DNA from: JBASRP01 sp044866075
GTDB lineage: Bacteria > Actinomycetota > AC-67
DNA: 49,791 nucleotides
Assembly: GCA_044866075.1 (NCBI GenBank)
Contig: JBIOTQ010000079.1
Location: 1-49,791 of the forward strand
Reading direction: 5' to 3'
Shown one piece after another: positions 25,584 to 34,590 of this stretch (the stretch's first letter is position 1; every line of letters begins with the position of its first letter). The notes under the pieces were generated by a model. It was not told where the DNA came from. It ran no database searches and worked only from the letters and a program-made list of their open reading frames with translations. The translations under genes and the position numbers were made by a program.

Positions 25584-28190
25584 ATGGAGGACCCCACACC
25601 CTCGGTCCGACGCACGCGCCGCCGCTCCGTGTTCCTCGCGGTGGTGGTCGCCGCGCTCGTCGTGATCGCCGCGGGCATCGCGAGCACGCTCTACACCGAC
25701 GCCCTCTGGTTCGACGAGCTGCACGCGTCAAACGTTTTTTCCACCGTCTTGTGGACGAAGATCGGCCTCGCGGCGGCGTTCGGTGTCGCATTCGCCGTCG
25801 CTCTTCTGGGGAACGTGTGGATCGCGCGGAGGATCACGCCCGCGGAGCGCGCGTCGCAGATCCCCGACGAGATTCTGAGCCGCTACCGCGCGACGCTGCA
25901 GCCGTACGCGCGGCGCGCTCTGATCGTCATCGTCGCGTTGGGGGCCGTCGTCGCCGGTGCGCGCGCGGCCGGACGCTGGAGCGACTATCAGCTGTGGCGT
26001 CACGCGGTCCCGTTCAACCGCCAGGATCCCATCCTCGGCAAAGATCTCGGCTTCTACGTGTTCAAGTACCCGTTCTTGCGTTTCGTCTTCTCGTGGACGG
26101 TGGCGGCGCTCGTCGTGGCGATCATCGCGGCGTTCGTCGCGCACTACGCGACCGGAGGCATCCGGCCGCAGCGTCGCGGCGAGCGCATCTCTCCCCAGGC
26201 CCGCGCACATCTCTCCGTCCTCGTGGGCTTGCTGGTCCTTCTCAAAGCGTGGGGCTACCAGCTCGACGAATACCGCCTGACGTTCTCGCCGCGCGGCGTC
26301 GTCGCCGGCGCAACCTACACCGATATCCACGCGCGGTTGCCGCTGCTGAAGGGTCTCGTCGTCGTGGCGATCATCGCCGCGATCCTTCTCTTCCTGAACG
26401 TTCGCGTCCGGTCGTGGATGCTTCCGATCGCGGCGGGCATCGTGCTCGGACTCACCTCGGTCATCGGCGGCGGCATCTACCCGGCCGCCGTACAGCGGCT
26501 CAAGGTGCGGCCCGACGAACAAGCCCTCGAGCGGACGTCGATCCAGCGCAACATCGCCGCGACGCGGGACGCCTTCGGGATCCAAGCGGTGCAGCGCCGC
26601 GCGCACCCGGGCGCCGGCACGATCGATGCGCAAACGGTCGCGCGTAACGACGAGACGATCGACAACATCCGCTTGTGGTCGCCCGGAGTGCTCCAAAGCG
26701 TCTACGCCAACCTGCAGCGCGTGAAGCGCTACTACCAGTTCGTCTCCCCGGCCGACGCCGACCGGTACGACATCGACGGCGCGTCGCGCGAGATCATGAT
26801 CGGGGCGCGGGAGATCTCCCCCAACGGCCTGTCGTCCGACGCCAAGACGTGGGTGAACACGCACCTGTTCTACACACACGGCTACGGCGTCGTCGCCAAC
26901 CGCGTCGAGGAGATCTCGCCCGCGGGCCTGCCGGAGTTCCTCCTCAAGGACATCCCCCCGGATCCGACGGCCGGCGCGCCTCCGGTGTCGTCGCCGCAGA
27001 TCTACTTCGGCGAGAACGCAGAGGTCCCGTTCGTCATCGTCCCGTCGGATCAAGCGGAGCTCGACCATCCCACTTCGGAGGCCGGGCACGTCACGACACG
27101 GTACGACGGGACCGGCGGCGTCTCGATCGGCAGCGTCCTGAGGCGCGCGGCGTTCGCCGTACGGTTCCGCGACCTCAACATCTTGATCTCGGGGGCGATC
27201 AACGATCGGTCCCGCCTGATGTTCCGCCGTCAGATCTACGATCGCGTGACGCGCGTCGCGCCGTTCGTGAGCGTCGACCGCGACCCGTACATCGCGATCG
27301 CGGACGGACGGCTGGCGTGGATCCTCGACGGATACACGACGTCCAGCACGTACCCGTACGCGCAGTCGTCCAACTTCGCCGCCGCCTCGGGAGGCCTCGT
27401 CGGCGGCTCGGGGAACTACATCCGCAACTCCGTGAAGTTCGTCGTCGACGCGAAAGACGGCACGGTGCGCGGATACGTATGGGATCCGGGCGACCCCGTC
27501 CTGGCCGCGTGGACGCGCATCTTCCCGGGGCTGCTGCAACCGCGTGAGGCCATGCCGGCGGCCATCGCGCTCCACGTTCGCTACCCCCAGGGTCTGTTCC
27601 GCATCCAATCCGCGATGTACGCGGACTACCACGTGAACGACGCCGACACGCTGTACCAGAAGGAGGACGCGTGGCTCGTCGCGCGGGATCCGACCGTGTG
27701 CGTCAACGCCGCGACGGCGTGCCGCGGCGGCGGTCCGCCGCCCGTGCCGCCGTATTACATGCTGGTCGACCTGCCCGGCGTCGGGTCACGCTTCGCCCTC
27801 GTGCGGCCGTTCACGCCGGCCGGCGGCGACCGTCAGAACATGGTCGCCTACCTCGCGGCCGACGGCGACGCGACGACGTACGGGCGACTGACGCTGTATG
27901 ACTTCCCGCGCGCCCGCCAGGTGCTCGGCCCGGAGCAGATCCAGGCGAGCATCAACCAGGATCCGGCGGTCTCGCAACAGGTGTCCCTGTGGAACCAGCA
28001 GCATTCGAAGGTGATCTACGGCGACCTTCTCATCGTGCCGCTGCCGCGCGCGCTGCTCTATGTGCAACCGCTCTACCTCCGCGGCGAAGGCAGCCAGATC
28101 CCGCAACTGAAACGCGTCGTGGTCGTCGCCAACGGCCGGGTTCAGATGTCCGACACGCTGCCCGAGGCGTTCGACGCGCTCGTCCGCTGA
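25584..28190 (+). CDS. UPF0182 membrane protein
   Basis: This 868-aa protein has about seven N-terminal membrane helices (for example FLAVVVAALVVIAAGIAST and VLVGLLVLLKAWGY). They are followed by a very large outer domain (about 300-868) with the family strings TDALWFDELH, WSPGVLQSVYANLQRVKRYYQF, FFYTHGYGVV-like LFYTHGYGVVANRVE and GSGNYIRNSVKFVVDAKDG. UPF0182 is common in actinobacteria and its function is unknown; a cell-envelope role is only suspected. It follows the exporter ATPase by 44 bases and converges with the next glycosyltransferase with an 11-base gap. Confidence 0.88.
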   Translation: MEDPTPSVRRTRRRSVFLAVVVAALVVIAAGIASTLYTDALWFDELHASNVFSTVLWTKIGLAAAFGVAFAVALLGNVWIARRITPAERASQIPDEILSRYRATLQPYARRALIVIVALGAVVAGARAAGRWSDYQLWRHAVPFNRQDPILGKDLGFYVFKYPFLRFVFSWTVAALVVAIIAAFVAHYATGGIRPQRRGERISPQARAHLSVLVGLLVLLKAWGYQLDEYRLTFSPRGVVAGATYTDIHARLPLLKGLVVVAIIAAILLFLNVRVRSWMLPIAAGIVLGLTSVIGGGIYPAAVQRLKVRPDEQALERTSIQRNIAATRDAFGIQAVQRRAHPGAGTIDAQTVARNDETIDNIRLWSPGVLQSVYANLQRVKRYYQFVSPADADRYDIDGASREIMIGAREISPNGLSSDAKTWVNTHLFYTHGYGVVANRVEEISPAGLPEFLLKDIPPDPTAGAPPVSSPQIYFGENAEVPFVIVPSDQAELDHPTSEAGHVTTRYDGTGGVSIGSVLRRAAFAVRFRDLNILISGAINDRSRLMFRRQIYDRVTRVAPFVSVDRDPYIAIADGRLAWILDGYTTSSTYPYAQSSNFAAASGGLVGGSGNYIRNSVKFVVDAKDGTVRGYVWDPGDPVLAAWTRIFPGLLQPREAMPAAIALHVRYPQGLFRIQSAMYADYHVNDADTLYQKEDAWLVARDPTVCVNAATACRGGGPPPVPPYYMLVDLPGVGSRFALVRPFTPAGGDRQNMVAYLAADGDATTYGRLTLYDFPRARQVLGPEQIQASINQDPAVSQQVSLWNQQHSKVIYGDLLIVPLPRALLYVQPLYLRGEGSQIPQLKRVVVVANGRVQMSDTLPEAFDALVR

Positions 28191-28201
28191 CCGCGTTTTG
28201 C

Positions 28202-29431
28202 CTAGGCGGCGCGCGCGCCCAGGTCCTCGTAGATCTTGACCAGAACCGCCGCCTGCGCCTCCCAGGTATACCGCGGCGCCGCTTCCAGGGCCCGCCGCCG
28301 CATCGCTTTCAGCTCGTCCGGTGCGGCGAGGATGCCCCGGACGGCGGCCGCGATCGACGCGGGATCGGCCGCGTCGAAGACGTTACCGATGCGGTGCTCT
28401 TCGATCACGCGGCGGATGTCGGGAAGATCGCTTCCGGCGACGGCCAGGCCGGCGTGCAGATACTCGAAGAGCTTGTTCGGCGCCGCCAGCATGTTGTTGA
28501 GCCCTACGGGCAGGTACGGCGCGAGCCCGATGTCGGCCCCGGCCACGAGCGAGACGACCTGATCGTGCGCGACAGGCTCGTGGAAGACGACGCGGTCCCC
28601 GAGGCGGTCGCGCTCGACGAGCGCGCGCAGCTCGGGCTCTACGCCGCCGAATCCGACCATGACGACACGCGCCCGGTCCACGAGGCCGGCGGCGCGGACG
28701 AGGTTGTCGAGCCCCCGATTCGCCGTGTAGCCGCCGGCGTACACGAGAAGGGCTTCGCCATCCCGGCGTAACGGGGCGAGCGGGCTCGCGGCCGGATCCG
28801 GCGGGGGCGCGGCCGGCGGACAATTCATCACGACGTATGGACGCGCGATCGAGTGGCGACGCGCGAACTCGTCGGCGCGGCCCTCGGACGGAACGATGAT
28901 CGCGTCGGGGTACCCGACGAGTCGTCGATCGAGCCGCGCCCACCGGGCGCGTTCTCGCGCGACGAGCCCGGCGAGCTCCGGGTAGAGCTCGTGTGCGTCG
29001 TACACGAGCCGCGCGCCGTGCCGGCGCGCCGCCGTCAACGCCGCCGGCAGCGTGTTCAGGTCGTGCGCGTGGTAGACGTCGGCCGGCGTACGCACGGCGG
29101 CGTCGCTCAGTTGACGCATAACGACGTGGTCGCGGAAGGCCACCTGCCACCAGCGGCGCTTCGCGCCGGCGGGCGCCCCACCGGCGACGACCGGCTTCCG
29201 GTCCCACCCGGCGCGGGAGATGATGGGGAGCCGCAGCATCCGCCGCACGGACGGGGGCAGCGGGTCGATGCGGGTGATCCGGAACCCGTCTCGCTCTTCC
29301 TCGTTCGGAACGCCGGGCTCGGCGATGGCGACGACGACGACGTCGTGCCCGGCCTCCGCCAGCGTCCCCGCTTCCTTCAACACCCGAGCGTCGCGCACGC
29401 ACGGGTTGCGGACGATCATGCACACGCGCAT
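28202..29431 (-). CDS. GT4-like glycosyltransferase
   Basis: This 409-aa GT-B protein starts MRVCMIVRNPCVRDARVLKEA, with YHAHDLNTLPAAL and VYDAHELYPEL in the acceptor half and YAGGYTANRGLDNLVRA plus APNKLFEYLHAGLAVAGSD in the donor half. It shares its plan and several strings with the proteins at 29442 and 31912 (HDLN, YDxHEL, PNKxFEYxHAG), so the three are paralogues, this one the most distant. It is the last gene of a five-gene minus-strand operon starting with the second wecB. Confidence 0.83.
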   Translation of the reverse strand: MRVCMIVRNPCVRDARVLKEAGTLAEAGHDVVVVAIAEPGVPNEEERDGFRITRIDPLPPSVRRMLRLPIISRAGWDRKPVVAGGAPAGAKRRWWQVAFRDHVVMRQLSDAAVRTPADVYHAHDLNTLPAALTAARRHGARLVYDAHELYPELAGLVARERARWARLDRRLVGYPDAIIVPSEGRADEFARRHSIARPYVVMNCPPAAPPPDPAASPLAPLRRDGEALLVYAGGYTANRGLDNLVRAAGLVDRARVVMVGFGGVEPELRALVERDRLGDRVVFHEPVAHDQVVSLVAGADIGLAPYLPVGLNNMLAAPNKLFEYLHAGLAVAGSDLPDIRRVIEEHRIGNVFDAADPASIAAAVRGILAAPDELKAMRRRALEAAPRYTWEAQAAVLVKIYEDLGARAA

Positions 29432-29441
29432 CGCCCGGAGA

Positions 29442-30818
29442 CTACGGCCTTTCGCTCGTCGAGGACGGGAGGACGCGCAACGAGCGATACACGTCGAGGA
29501 GCTTCGCCCGTTCGTTCTCCCAGCTCAGCTCCTGCGCCGCCGTCGACGCGGCGGCGCGCATACGCTGCAGCTCGTCGGGCCTCGCGAGCAGACCAGTGAC
29601 GGCCCGCGCGATCGCGTCCGGGTCGCGCGGATCGCAGACTTCGCCGATCCCATATTTCTCGACGATCTGCCTCCATCCGGGGAAGTCGCTCGCGAGGACG
29701 GGAACACCAGCGTGGACGTATTCGAAGAGCTTGTTGGGGAGGGTGAGCCGCTGGGACAGGAACGTCGGCTGGAACAGACACAGCCCGACGTCCGCCGACG
29801 CGATCGTCGGCACCACGGCCTCCAGCGGAACCGGCTCGAGGAACCGAACGCGCCGGGACACGCCGCGCCTGTCGGCGCGACGCTGGAGTGCCGCGACGTA
29901 GTCGGTCCGTCCCGGTCCGACGGCGAAGAGGCTCGCCCCCCGGATCAGCGGCATCGCGTCGATGATCTGCTCCAACCCGCGGTTCGGCTGGATGCCGCCG
30001 ACGTAACCGAGGCGCGGCCGCGAGAGGCCCTCGGCGATGGCGGGGTCCGGCGGCGGGACGCGCCAGGACAGGGGCGGGACGTTCCTCACCACGGTCACGC
30101 CGGACAACCCGTACCGCTCCATCCGCAGCGCGATCGGCTCGCTGACGGTGATCACGGCGTCGGCGCGGCGCGAGAGCGATCGGTCCGCTCGTTCGAGGAT
30201 CCACGTTTTCCACGGGCGCGGATCCGGGCGGCTGCGGTGCGGCCAGAGCTCGTGCGAGTCGTAGACGACGGGCGCGGGGAAGAGGCGGCGGGCCCACAGC
30301 CCCGCGGGCAGCGCGTTCAGGTCGTGGCAGTGGTACGCGGCAGGCCGGAGAGCCGCGGCCCCCGCCCCGGCGCGGCGCGCGAAGGCGATCCCTTGCGCGA
30401 ACCGATGGATGGGCATCACCAGGTTGAACGCGCCGCGTCGAACACGCTGCTGTAGCGGCGCGGCCGGCGCGGATGCATCCGTGGTCGCCGGAACGAGCGG
30501 GGCCCCCGGCGCCGGCCGCTTCCCCGCACGCCGCCGGGCGACGGGCCGCAGCAGCCGACGGAGGGTGCGTACGACGGCGGAGACGACGGTGGGGATCGCG
30601 ACGCGGACGACGCGGATCGGGCCTTGCGACGACTCTTCGGCATCTTCTCTCCGCGCGACAGCGCCGAAGACGACCACGTCGAAGCCCTCCTCGCTCAGCG
30701 TCAAGGCCTCTCGCGTCACGCGCGAGTCGTTGCGGAAGGCGTTCCGCACGAACATGCAGATGACCGGGCGGTTCGTTGGCGTCCCGCCCGGTGCGGCCGC
30801 GCGTGTCGTCTCGGTCAC
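29442..30818 (-). CDS. GT4-like glycosyltransferase
   Basis: This 458-aa paralogue of the protein at 31912 has ICMFVRNAFRNDSRVTREAL, YHCHDLNALPAGLWAR, YDSHELWPHRSRPD and LPNKLFEYVHAGVPVLASD. A basic, proline-rich insertion (about 90-150) separates the first strand from the rest of the acceptor half. The ATG overlaps the methyltransferase stop as ATGA. The donor and acceptor are unknown, but the pairing with another near-identical enzyme suggests two similar linkages in the repeat unit. Confidence 0.83.
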   Translation of the reverse strand: MTETTRAAAPGGTPTNRPVICMFVRNAFRNDSRVTREALTLSEEGFDVVVFGAVARREDAEESSQGPIRVVRVAIPTVVSAVVRTLRRLLRPVARRRAGKRPAPGAPLVPATTDASAPAAPLQQRVRRGAFNLVMPIHRFAQGIAFARRAGAGAAALRPAAYHCHDLNALPAGLWARRLFPAPVVYDSHELWPHRSRPDPRPWKTWILERADRSLSRRADAVITVSEPIALRMERYGLSGVTVVRNVPPLSWRVPPPDPAIAEGLSRPRLGYVGGIQPNRGLEQIIDAMPLIRGASLFAVGPGRTDYVAALQRRADRRGVSRRVRFLEPVPLEAVVPTIASADVGLCLFQPTFLSQRLTLPNKLFEYVHAGVPVLASDFPGWRQIVEKYGIGEVCDPRDPDAIARAVTGLLARPDELQRMRAAASTAAQELSWENERAKLLDVYRSLRVLPSSTSERP

Positions 30819-31915
30819 CGCGGTTTTTCGAGCACGACGGTGAAGAAGTCTTTCGTCAGATCCCAGCGCGGATACCGCCCGAGCACGTCCTCGAACCGGG
30901 CGTAGAAGTCTTCGTCGATCGGACGCTCCGAGAAGCGCAGCATCCTGGTGCGGAACCCGATCGCGTCGATGTGACGTTCGTATTGGGACCAGGTCAGCTT
31001 GTTGACCCAGGACGCGCCGCGCGGCCTCTCGCCGCGCCGCTCGTAGAACTCCTTGAAGACGTCGTCCGAAAACAGCAGATGCGGGAACGGGAAATTGACG
31101 TCCCGATACAGATGCGACGCGACGGCCGAGCGGTACAGGTTCGCGCTGATCCAGGCCAGTCCGCCGGGCTTCATGATGCGGAAGAGTTCACGCAGGGCGG
31201 CGTGGGGATGATGCACGTGCTCGAAGACCGAGAACGAGATGATTCGATCGAAGAAGCTGTCGGCGAACGGATCGTTTTTCGTGATGTCCGCGCACACGAG
31301 GTGCGTGCGGTCGTCGATCAGAGCGGGCCACGCGGCGCGTTCCGTGACGTCGACGCCGTATGCGTCGGCGCCGAGGTGATGCGCCATGTACCAAACCTCG
31401 TAGCCGGCGCCGCAGCCGAACTCGAGCACGCGGACGCCGGACAGCCCGATCGCGTCGTGAACGGCCTCCAGGCGGCGGCGCGCGCGGTCGGCGCGAGGCG
31501 ACGTGTCGAGGCCTTGCGGGCGCGGGACCAGAGGCTTGGACGCGTACTCCTCGTTGAGCTTCTCGAAGAGGTTCACGTCGTACCGCACGGACGGCTCGTC
31601 GGTGAACACGCTGCGAACGGCGCGTCCGGGCTCCGGCACCTCGGGCGCGTCGGGCCAGTCGTCGGGGATCGGCGCGGGCGGCGGCACGACGCGGAAGCTG
31701 CGCGGAGGCACCGGCCGGGCCGCCGGCGTCCCCGTGACGACGCCGCGCCCTCCTCCGTCGACGGCGTCGCGGGCGCGCCGCGCGACGCGCAGCAGGGCGG
31801 CGCGCGGGGCCGGCGGCAGCCGCCGGGCGACCCCGTACAGACCGCTGCGGGCCCGCTCGGAGCGGACGATGCGCGACAACGCGAAGCGCGGGCCGGTGCG
31901 GGGACCCTGCGTCAC
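30815..31915 (-). CDS. class I SAM-dependent methyltransferase
   Basis: This 366-aa protein has a Rossmann methyltransferase core (about 155-280) with motif I VLEFGCGAGYEVWYMAHHLG, ADAYGVDVTERA, and the later FSVFEHVHHPHAAL. An N-terminal 110 residues rich in Arg, Ala and Pro (RSFRVVPPPAPIPDD) has no clear fold. The position between two glycosyltransferases, with 4-base overlaps on both sides, points to methylation of a sugar in the same polysaccharide, perhaps as a modification or chain-end cap. Confidence 0.8.
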   Translation of the reverse strand: MTQGPRTGPRFALSRIVRSERARSGLYGVARRLPPAPRAALLRVARRARDAVDGGGRGVVTGTPAARPVPPRSFRVVPPPAPIPDDWPDAPEVPEPGRAVRSVFTDEPSVRYDVNLFEKLNEEYASKPLVPRPQGLDTSPRADRARRRLEAVHDAIGLSGVRVLEFGCGAGYEVWYMAHHLGADAYGVDVTERAAWPALIDDRTHLVCADITKNDPFADSFFDRIISFSVFEHVHHPHAALRELFRIMKPGGLAWISANLYRSAVASHLYRDVNFPFPHLLFSDDVFKEFYERRGERPRGASWVNKLTWSQYERHIDAIGFRTRMLRFSERPIDEDFYARFEDVLGRYPRWDLTKDFFTVVLEKPR

Positions 31916-33318
31916 GCGAGCGCACCGGGCACGAGGCGGCGATACAAAGAAACGAGCTGCTCGCGCTCGAGCTCCCAGTTGAGATCCTGGGCAGCCTTCG
32001 CGGTGTTGTCGCGCATCCGCGCCAGGTCCTCCGGACGCGACAGCAGGTCGTTGACCTTCGCCGCGATGTCGCGGGGATCGCCCGGATCGCAGACGCCGCC
32101 GATCTCGTAGCGATCGACGAGCCGCCGGGTCTCCGGGAAGTCACTCGCGAGCACCGGCACGCCGGCGTGGACGTATTCGAAGAACTTGTTCGGAAGGGTC
32201 CAGTAGTACGACAGGAAGCCTCCCTGGAAGAGACACATCCCGAGGTCGCCCTGCGCGACGGTCTGCACGACGGAGTCGAGCGGAACGGGGTCCATGAACC
32301 GAACCCTGTCTTCCATCCCACGGTCGCGAACGCGATCCTCGAGCGTCGCGCGATAGGAGGGCACTCCGGGCCCGACGGCGAACAGGAACGCGTCTTTGAT
32401 CATCGGCATCGCGTCGATCAATTGCTCGAGGCCGCGGTGCGTTTGGATGCCGCCCACGTAGACGAGGCGCGGGCGCGGGACGTCCGACAGGAGCGCCGAC
32501 TCCGGCGGTTCCGCGCGCGCGGAGAGGGCCGGGATGTTGCGGAGTACGACCACCTCCGGCAGTCCGTACCTCTCCTCCATGTGCCGCGCGATCGACTCGT
32601 TCACGGTGATGACGCCGTCGCAGCGCCGGCAGAAGTAGCGGTCTCCCTTCTCGATGATCCACGTCTTCCGCCGGCTGGCGTCCGGCCGGTTGCGGTGCGG
32701 CCAGAGCTCGTGTGCGTCGTAGATGACGGGGGCGGGATGCTTCCGTCGCGCGCGGAAACCGGCGAGGATCGAATTCAGGTCGTGGCAGTGGTACGCGATA
32801 GGCCGCATCGCGGCCGCCGCGTCGCCGGCGAGGCGTGCGTACCGCAACCCTTGGAAGAAACGATGCGCCGGCGTGAGAAAGGTCCGCATGCGCTGCTTCG
32901 CGGCGTTGGCGGCCAGGACCGACCGCGGAGGAGGGAGGACCATCTTCAACCGCTCCTCTCGCGGCACGCCCTGCCGCGCCAGTTTCACGCGGCGGACAAG
33001 GCGCTTCCACAGCCGCGCGCCGCGGGCGTACTGGCGGATCACGGACGCGACGAACGACACGAACTTGTAGATCAGCGTCGGCAACAGGAAGCGGACGACG
33101 CGGATCGACCCTTGCCGCGATTCACCCGTCTCGGCCGGGTCGAGCGCCGCGGCGAACACGACGACGTCCCCGCCGTGATCGATCAAAGCTTGGGCCTCTT
33201 TCGTCACGCGCGCGTCGTGCTTGAACGTGTTACGCACGAACATCGCGACCAGGGGCCGCGCGCGGTCGGCCCTATCGGCCCCCCGCCCACCCTGGTTGGC
33301 CCGATCGCTGGAGCTCAC
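31912..33318 (-). CDS. GT4-like glycosyltransferase with repeat-derived N-terminus
   Basis: This 468-aa paralogue of the protein at 29442 has VAMFVRNTFKHDARVTKEAQ, YHCHDLNSILAGFRAR, YDAHELWPHRNRPD and LPNKFFEYVHAGVPVLASD. GTG 33318 overlaps the wecB stop as GTGA and is chosen as start, although ATG 33243 would begin at the first conserved strand. The extra 25 residues (SSDRANQGGRGADRADRA) are encoded by copy 2 of the dispersed G-rich element, so the element either extended the gene or the true start is internal. Confidence 0.8.
   Translation of the reverse strand: MSSSDRANQGGRGADRADRARPLVAMFVRNTFKHDARVTKEAQALIDHGGDVVVFAAALDPAETGESRQGSIRVVRFLLPTLIYKFVSFVASVIRQYARGARLWKRLVRRVKLARQGVPREERLKMVLPPPRSVLAANAAKQRMRTFLTPAHRFFQGLRYARLAGDAAAAMRPIAYHCHDLNSILAGFRARRKHPAPVIYDAHELWPHRNRPDASRRKTWIIEKGDRYFCRRCDGVITVNESIARHMEERYGLPEVVVLRNIPALSARAEPPESALLSDVPRPRLVYVGGIQTHRGLEQLIDAMPMIKDAFLFAVGPGVPSYRATLEDRVRDRGMEDRVRFMDPVPLDSVVQTVAQGDLGMCLFQGGFLSYYWTLPNKFFEYVHAGVPVLASDFPETRRLVDRYEIGGVCDPGDPRDIAAKVNDLLSRPEDLARMRDNTAKAAQDLNWELEREQLVSLYRRLVPGALA
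33266..33310. repeat. dispersed G-rich element, copy 2 (in the 5' end of a glycosyltransferase gene)
   Basis: This 45-base segment matches 14866-14908 across TCGGCCCTATCGGCC, CCCGCCCACCC and GGCCCGATCG. On the minus strand it carries GGGTGGGCGGGGGGCC. Here it lies just inside the glycosyltransferase start and encodes a low-complexity Arg/Gly/Ala/Asp stretch, which suggests insertion of a mobile or regulatory element into the start region. Confidence 0.55.
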
Positions 33319-34430
33319 CGGCCGTTCCCCCATTCGAGCACGACGTCCGCGATGCGCTCCCCCGCTTTGCCGTCCCACAGCGGCGGCTGCACCGGCGAGG
33401 GAGACGGATCGTCGAGTACCTCTGAAACGGTCCGCGCGATGGCGGCCGCGTCCGACCCGATCAGCCTGTTCGTTCCCATCTCGATGGTGATCGGCCGTTC
33501 CGTGTTCCTTCGCAGCGTGAGGCACGGCACACCGAGGATCGTCGTCTCCTCCTGCACGCCGCCGGAGTCGGTCAGCACGACACGCGCCTCGGCCATGAGC
33601 GCAAGGAAGTCGATATAGCCGAACGGCTCCACGCAACTCACGACACCGGGACCCGCGGGCCCGGCGCTGAGGTCGACGAGCCCGTCGAGACCGTTGTCGC
33701 GGATCGTCTTGATGGTACGCGGATGGGCGGGGAAGACGACCGGAACGCGGTCCGCGATCGCGCGGAGACCGTCGAGGATCTCGCTCAGCGTTTCGGGGTC
33801 GTCGACGTTCGACGGCCGGTGCAGCGTCACGAGCGCGTAGCGTCCCGGTTCGACGCCGGCCATCTCGAGCGCCTTCGACTCGCGCGCGCGATCGAGGTGT
33901 CTCCGGAGCGAATCGATCATCGGGTTGCCGACGAAGTGGATCCTGTCGTCTGCGACGCCCTCGTCGCGGAGGTTCCCCGCCGCTTCGGGCGACGTCGTGA
34001 ACAGCAGATCGGCAAGCTGGTCGGTGAGGACGCGATTGATCTCCTCGGGCATCGTCCGATCGAACGAGCGCAGTCCTGCTTCGACGTGCGCGACGGGAAC
34101 GTGTCCCTTTGCGCAAACGATCGCGGCGGCGAGCGTCGAGTTCACGTCGCCGACGACGATCACGAGATCCGGTTCCTCCTGAGCGACGACCGGCTCGAGG
34201 CGTTCCATGACCCGCGCCGTTTGCTCCCCGTGCGTGCCCGAGCCGACGGCGAGATGCACGTCCGGCTCGGGCAGCCCGAGATCGTCGAAGAACGCCGCCG
34301 ACATCGACGGATCGTAGTGCTGACCGGTATGGACGAGGACGTTGGTGGCACCGCGCTCGCCGAGGGCGCGCAAGACCGGCGCCACTTTCATGAAGTTCGG
34401 CCGCGCACCGGCGACGTGGAGCACGCGCAT
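33315..34430 (-). CDS. wecB: second UDP-N-acetylglucosamine 2-epimerase (WecB-like)
   Basis: This 371-aa paralogue of the epimerase at 17538 starts MRVLHVAGARPNFMKVAPVL. Active-site regions are present: HTGQHYDPSMS, VGDVNSTLAAA, HVEAGLRSFDRTMPEEINR, HRPSNVDDP and DSGGVQEET. The reaction is UDP-GlcNAc to UDP-ManNAc, or the equivalent on a uronate. It heads the minus-strand glycosyltransferase operon and diverges from a WbpA-type dehydrogenase, so the pair could make an N-acetylated hexosaminuronate. Confidence 0.88.
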   Translation of the reverse strand: MRVLHVAGARPNFMKVAPVLRALGERGATNVLVHTGQHYDPSMSAAFFDDLGLPEPDVHLAVGSGTHGEQTARVMERLEPVVAQEEPDLVIVVGDVNSTLAAAIVCAKGHVPVAHVEAGLRSFDRTMPEEINRVLTDQLADLLFTTSPEAAGNLRDEGVADDRIHFVGNPMIDSLRRHLDRARESKALEMAGVEPGRYALVTLHRPSNVDDPETLSEILDGLRAIADRVPVVFPAHPRTIKTIRDNGLDGLVDLSAGPAGPGVVSCVEPFGYIDFLALMAEARVVLTDSGGVQEETTILGVPCLTLRRNTERPITIEMGTNRLIGSDAAAIARTVSEVLDDPSPSPVQPPLWDGKAGERIADVVLEWGNGR

Positions 34431-34447
34431 CGGTCGGGATGGACCTC

Positions 34448-34493
34448 CTCGAACGTTTGGCTCGAACGTTGGCTCGACCGTTTGGCTCGAACG
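34448..34493. repeat. tandem 12-13-bp repeats between the divergent wecB and dehydrogenase genes
   Basis: Three full units, CTCGAACGTTTGG (34448-34460), CTCGAACGTTGG (34461-34472) and CTCGACCGTTTGG (34473-34485), are followed by the partial unit CTCGAACG (34486-34493). The spacing of about 12.5 bases and the position just upstream of both genes suggest an operator array, though copy-number variable filler is possible. Confidence 0.55.
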
Positions 34494-34507
34494 CTCGCCC
34501 GGCGAGC

Positions 34508-34536
34508 GTGATTCTCGTACCTCGCCCCGCTACAGT
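34508..34536 (+). promoter_or_regulatory. promoter of the WbpA-type dehydrogenase gene
   Basis: GTGATT (34508-34513), a weak -35, and TACAGT (34531-34536), a good -10, are separated by 17 bases. The promoter lies just after the tandem repeats, giving a 5' leader of about 45 bases. Confidence 0.35.
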
Positions 34537-34590
34537 GGGGACGGCCGGCGCCAGTTTACCGGTCGGCGGAGCGCGCGACAGTCACTCGCG

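Noticed and set aside
34448..34493. Possible LexA/SOS box because of TCGAAC
   Set aside because: The actinobacterial LexA box needs TCGAAC-N4-GTTCGA; the repeats are direct, not palindromic.
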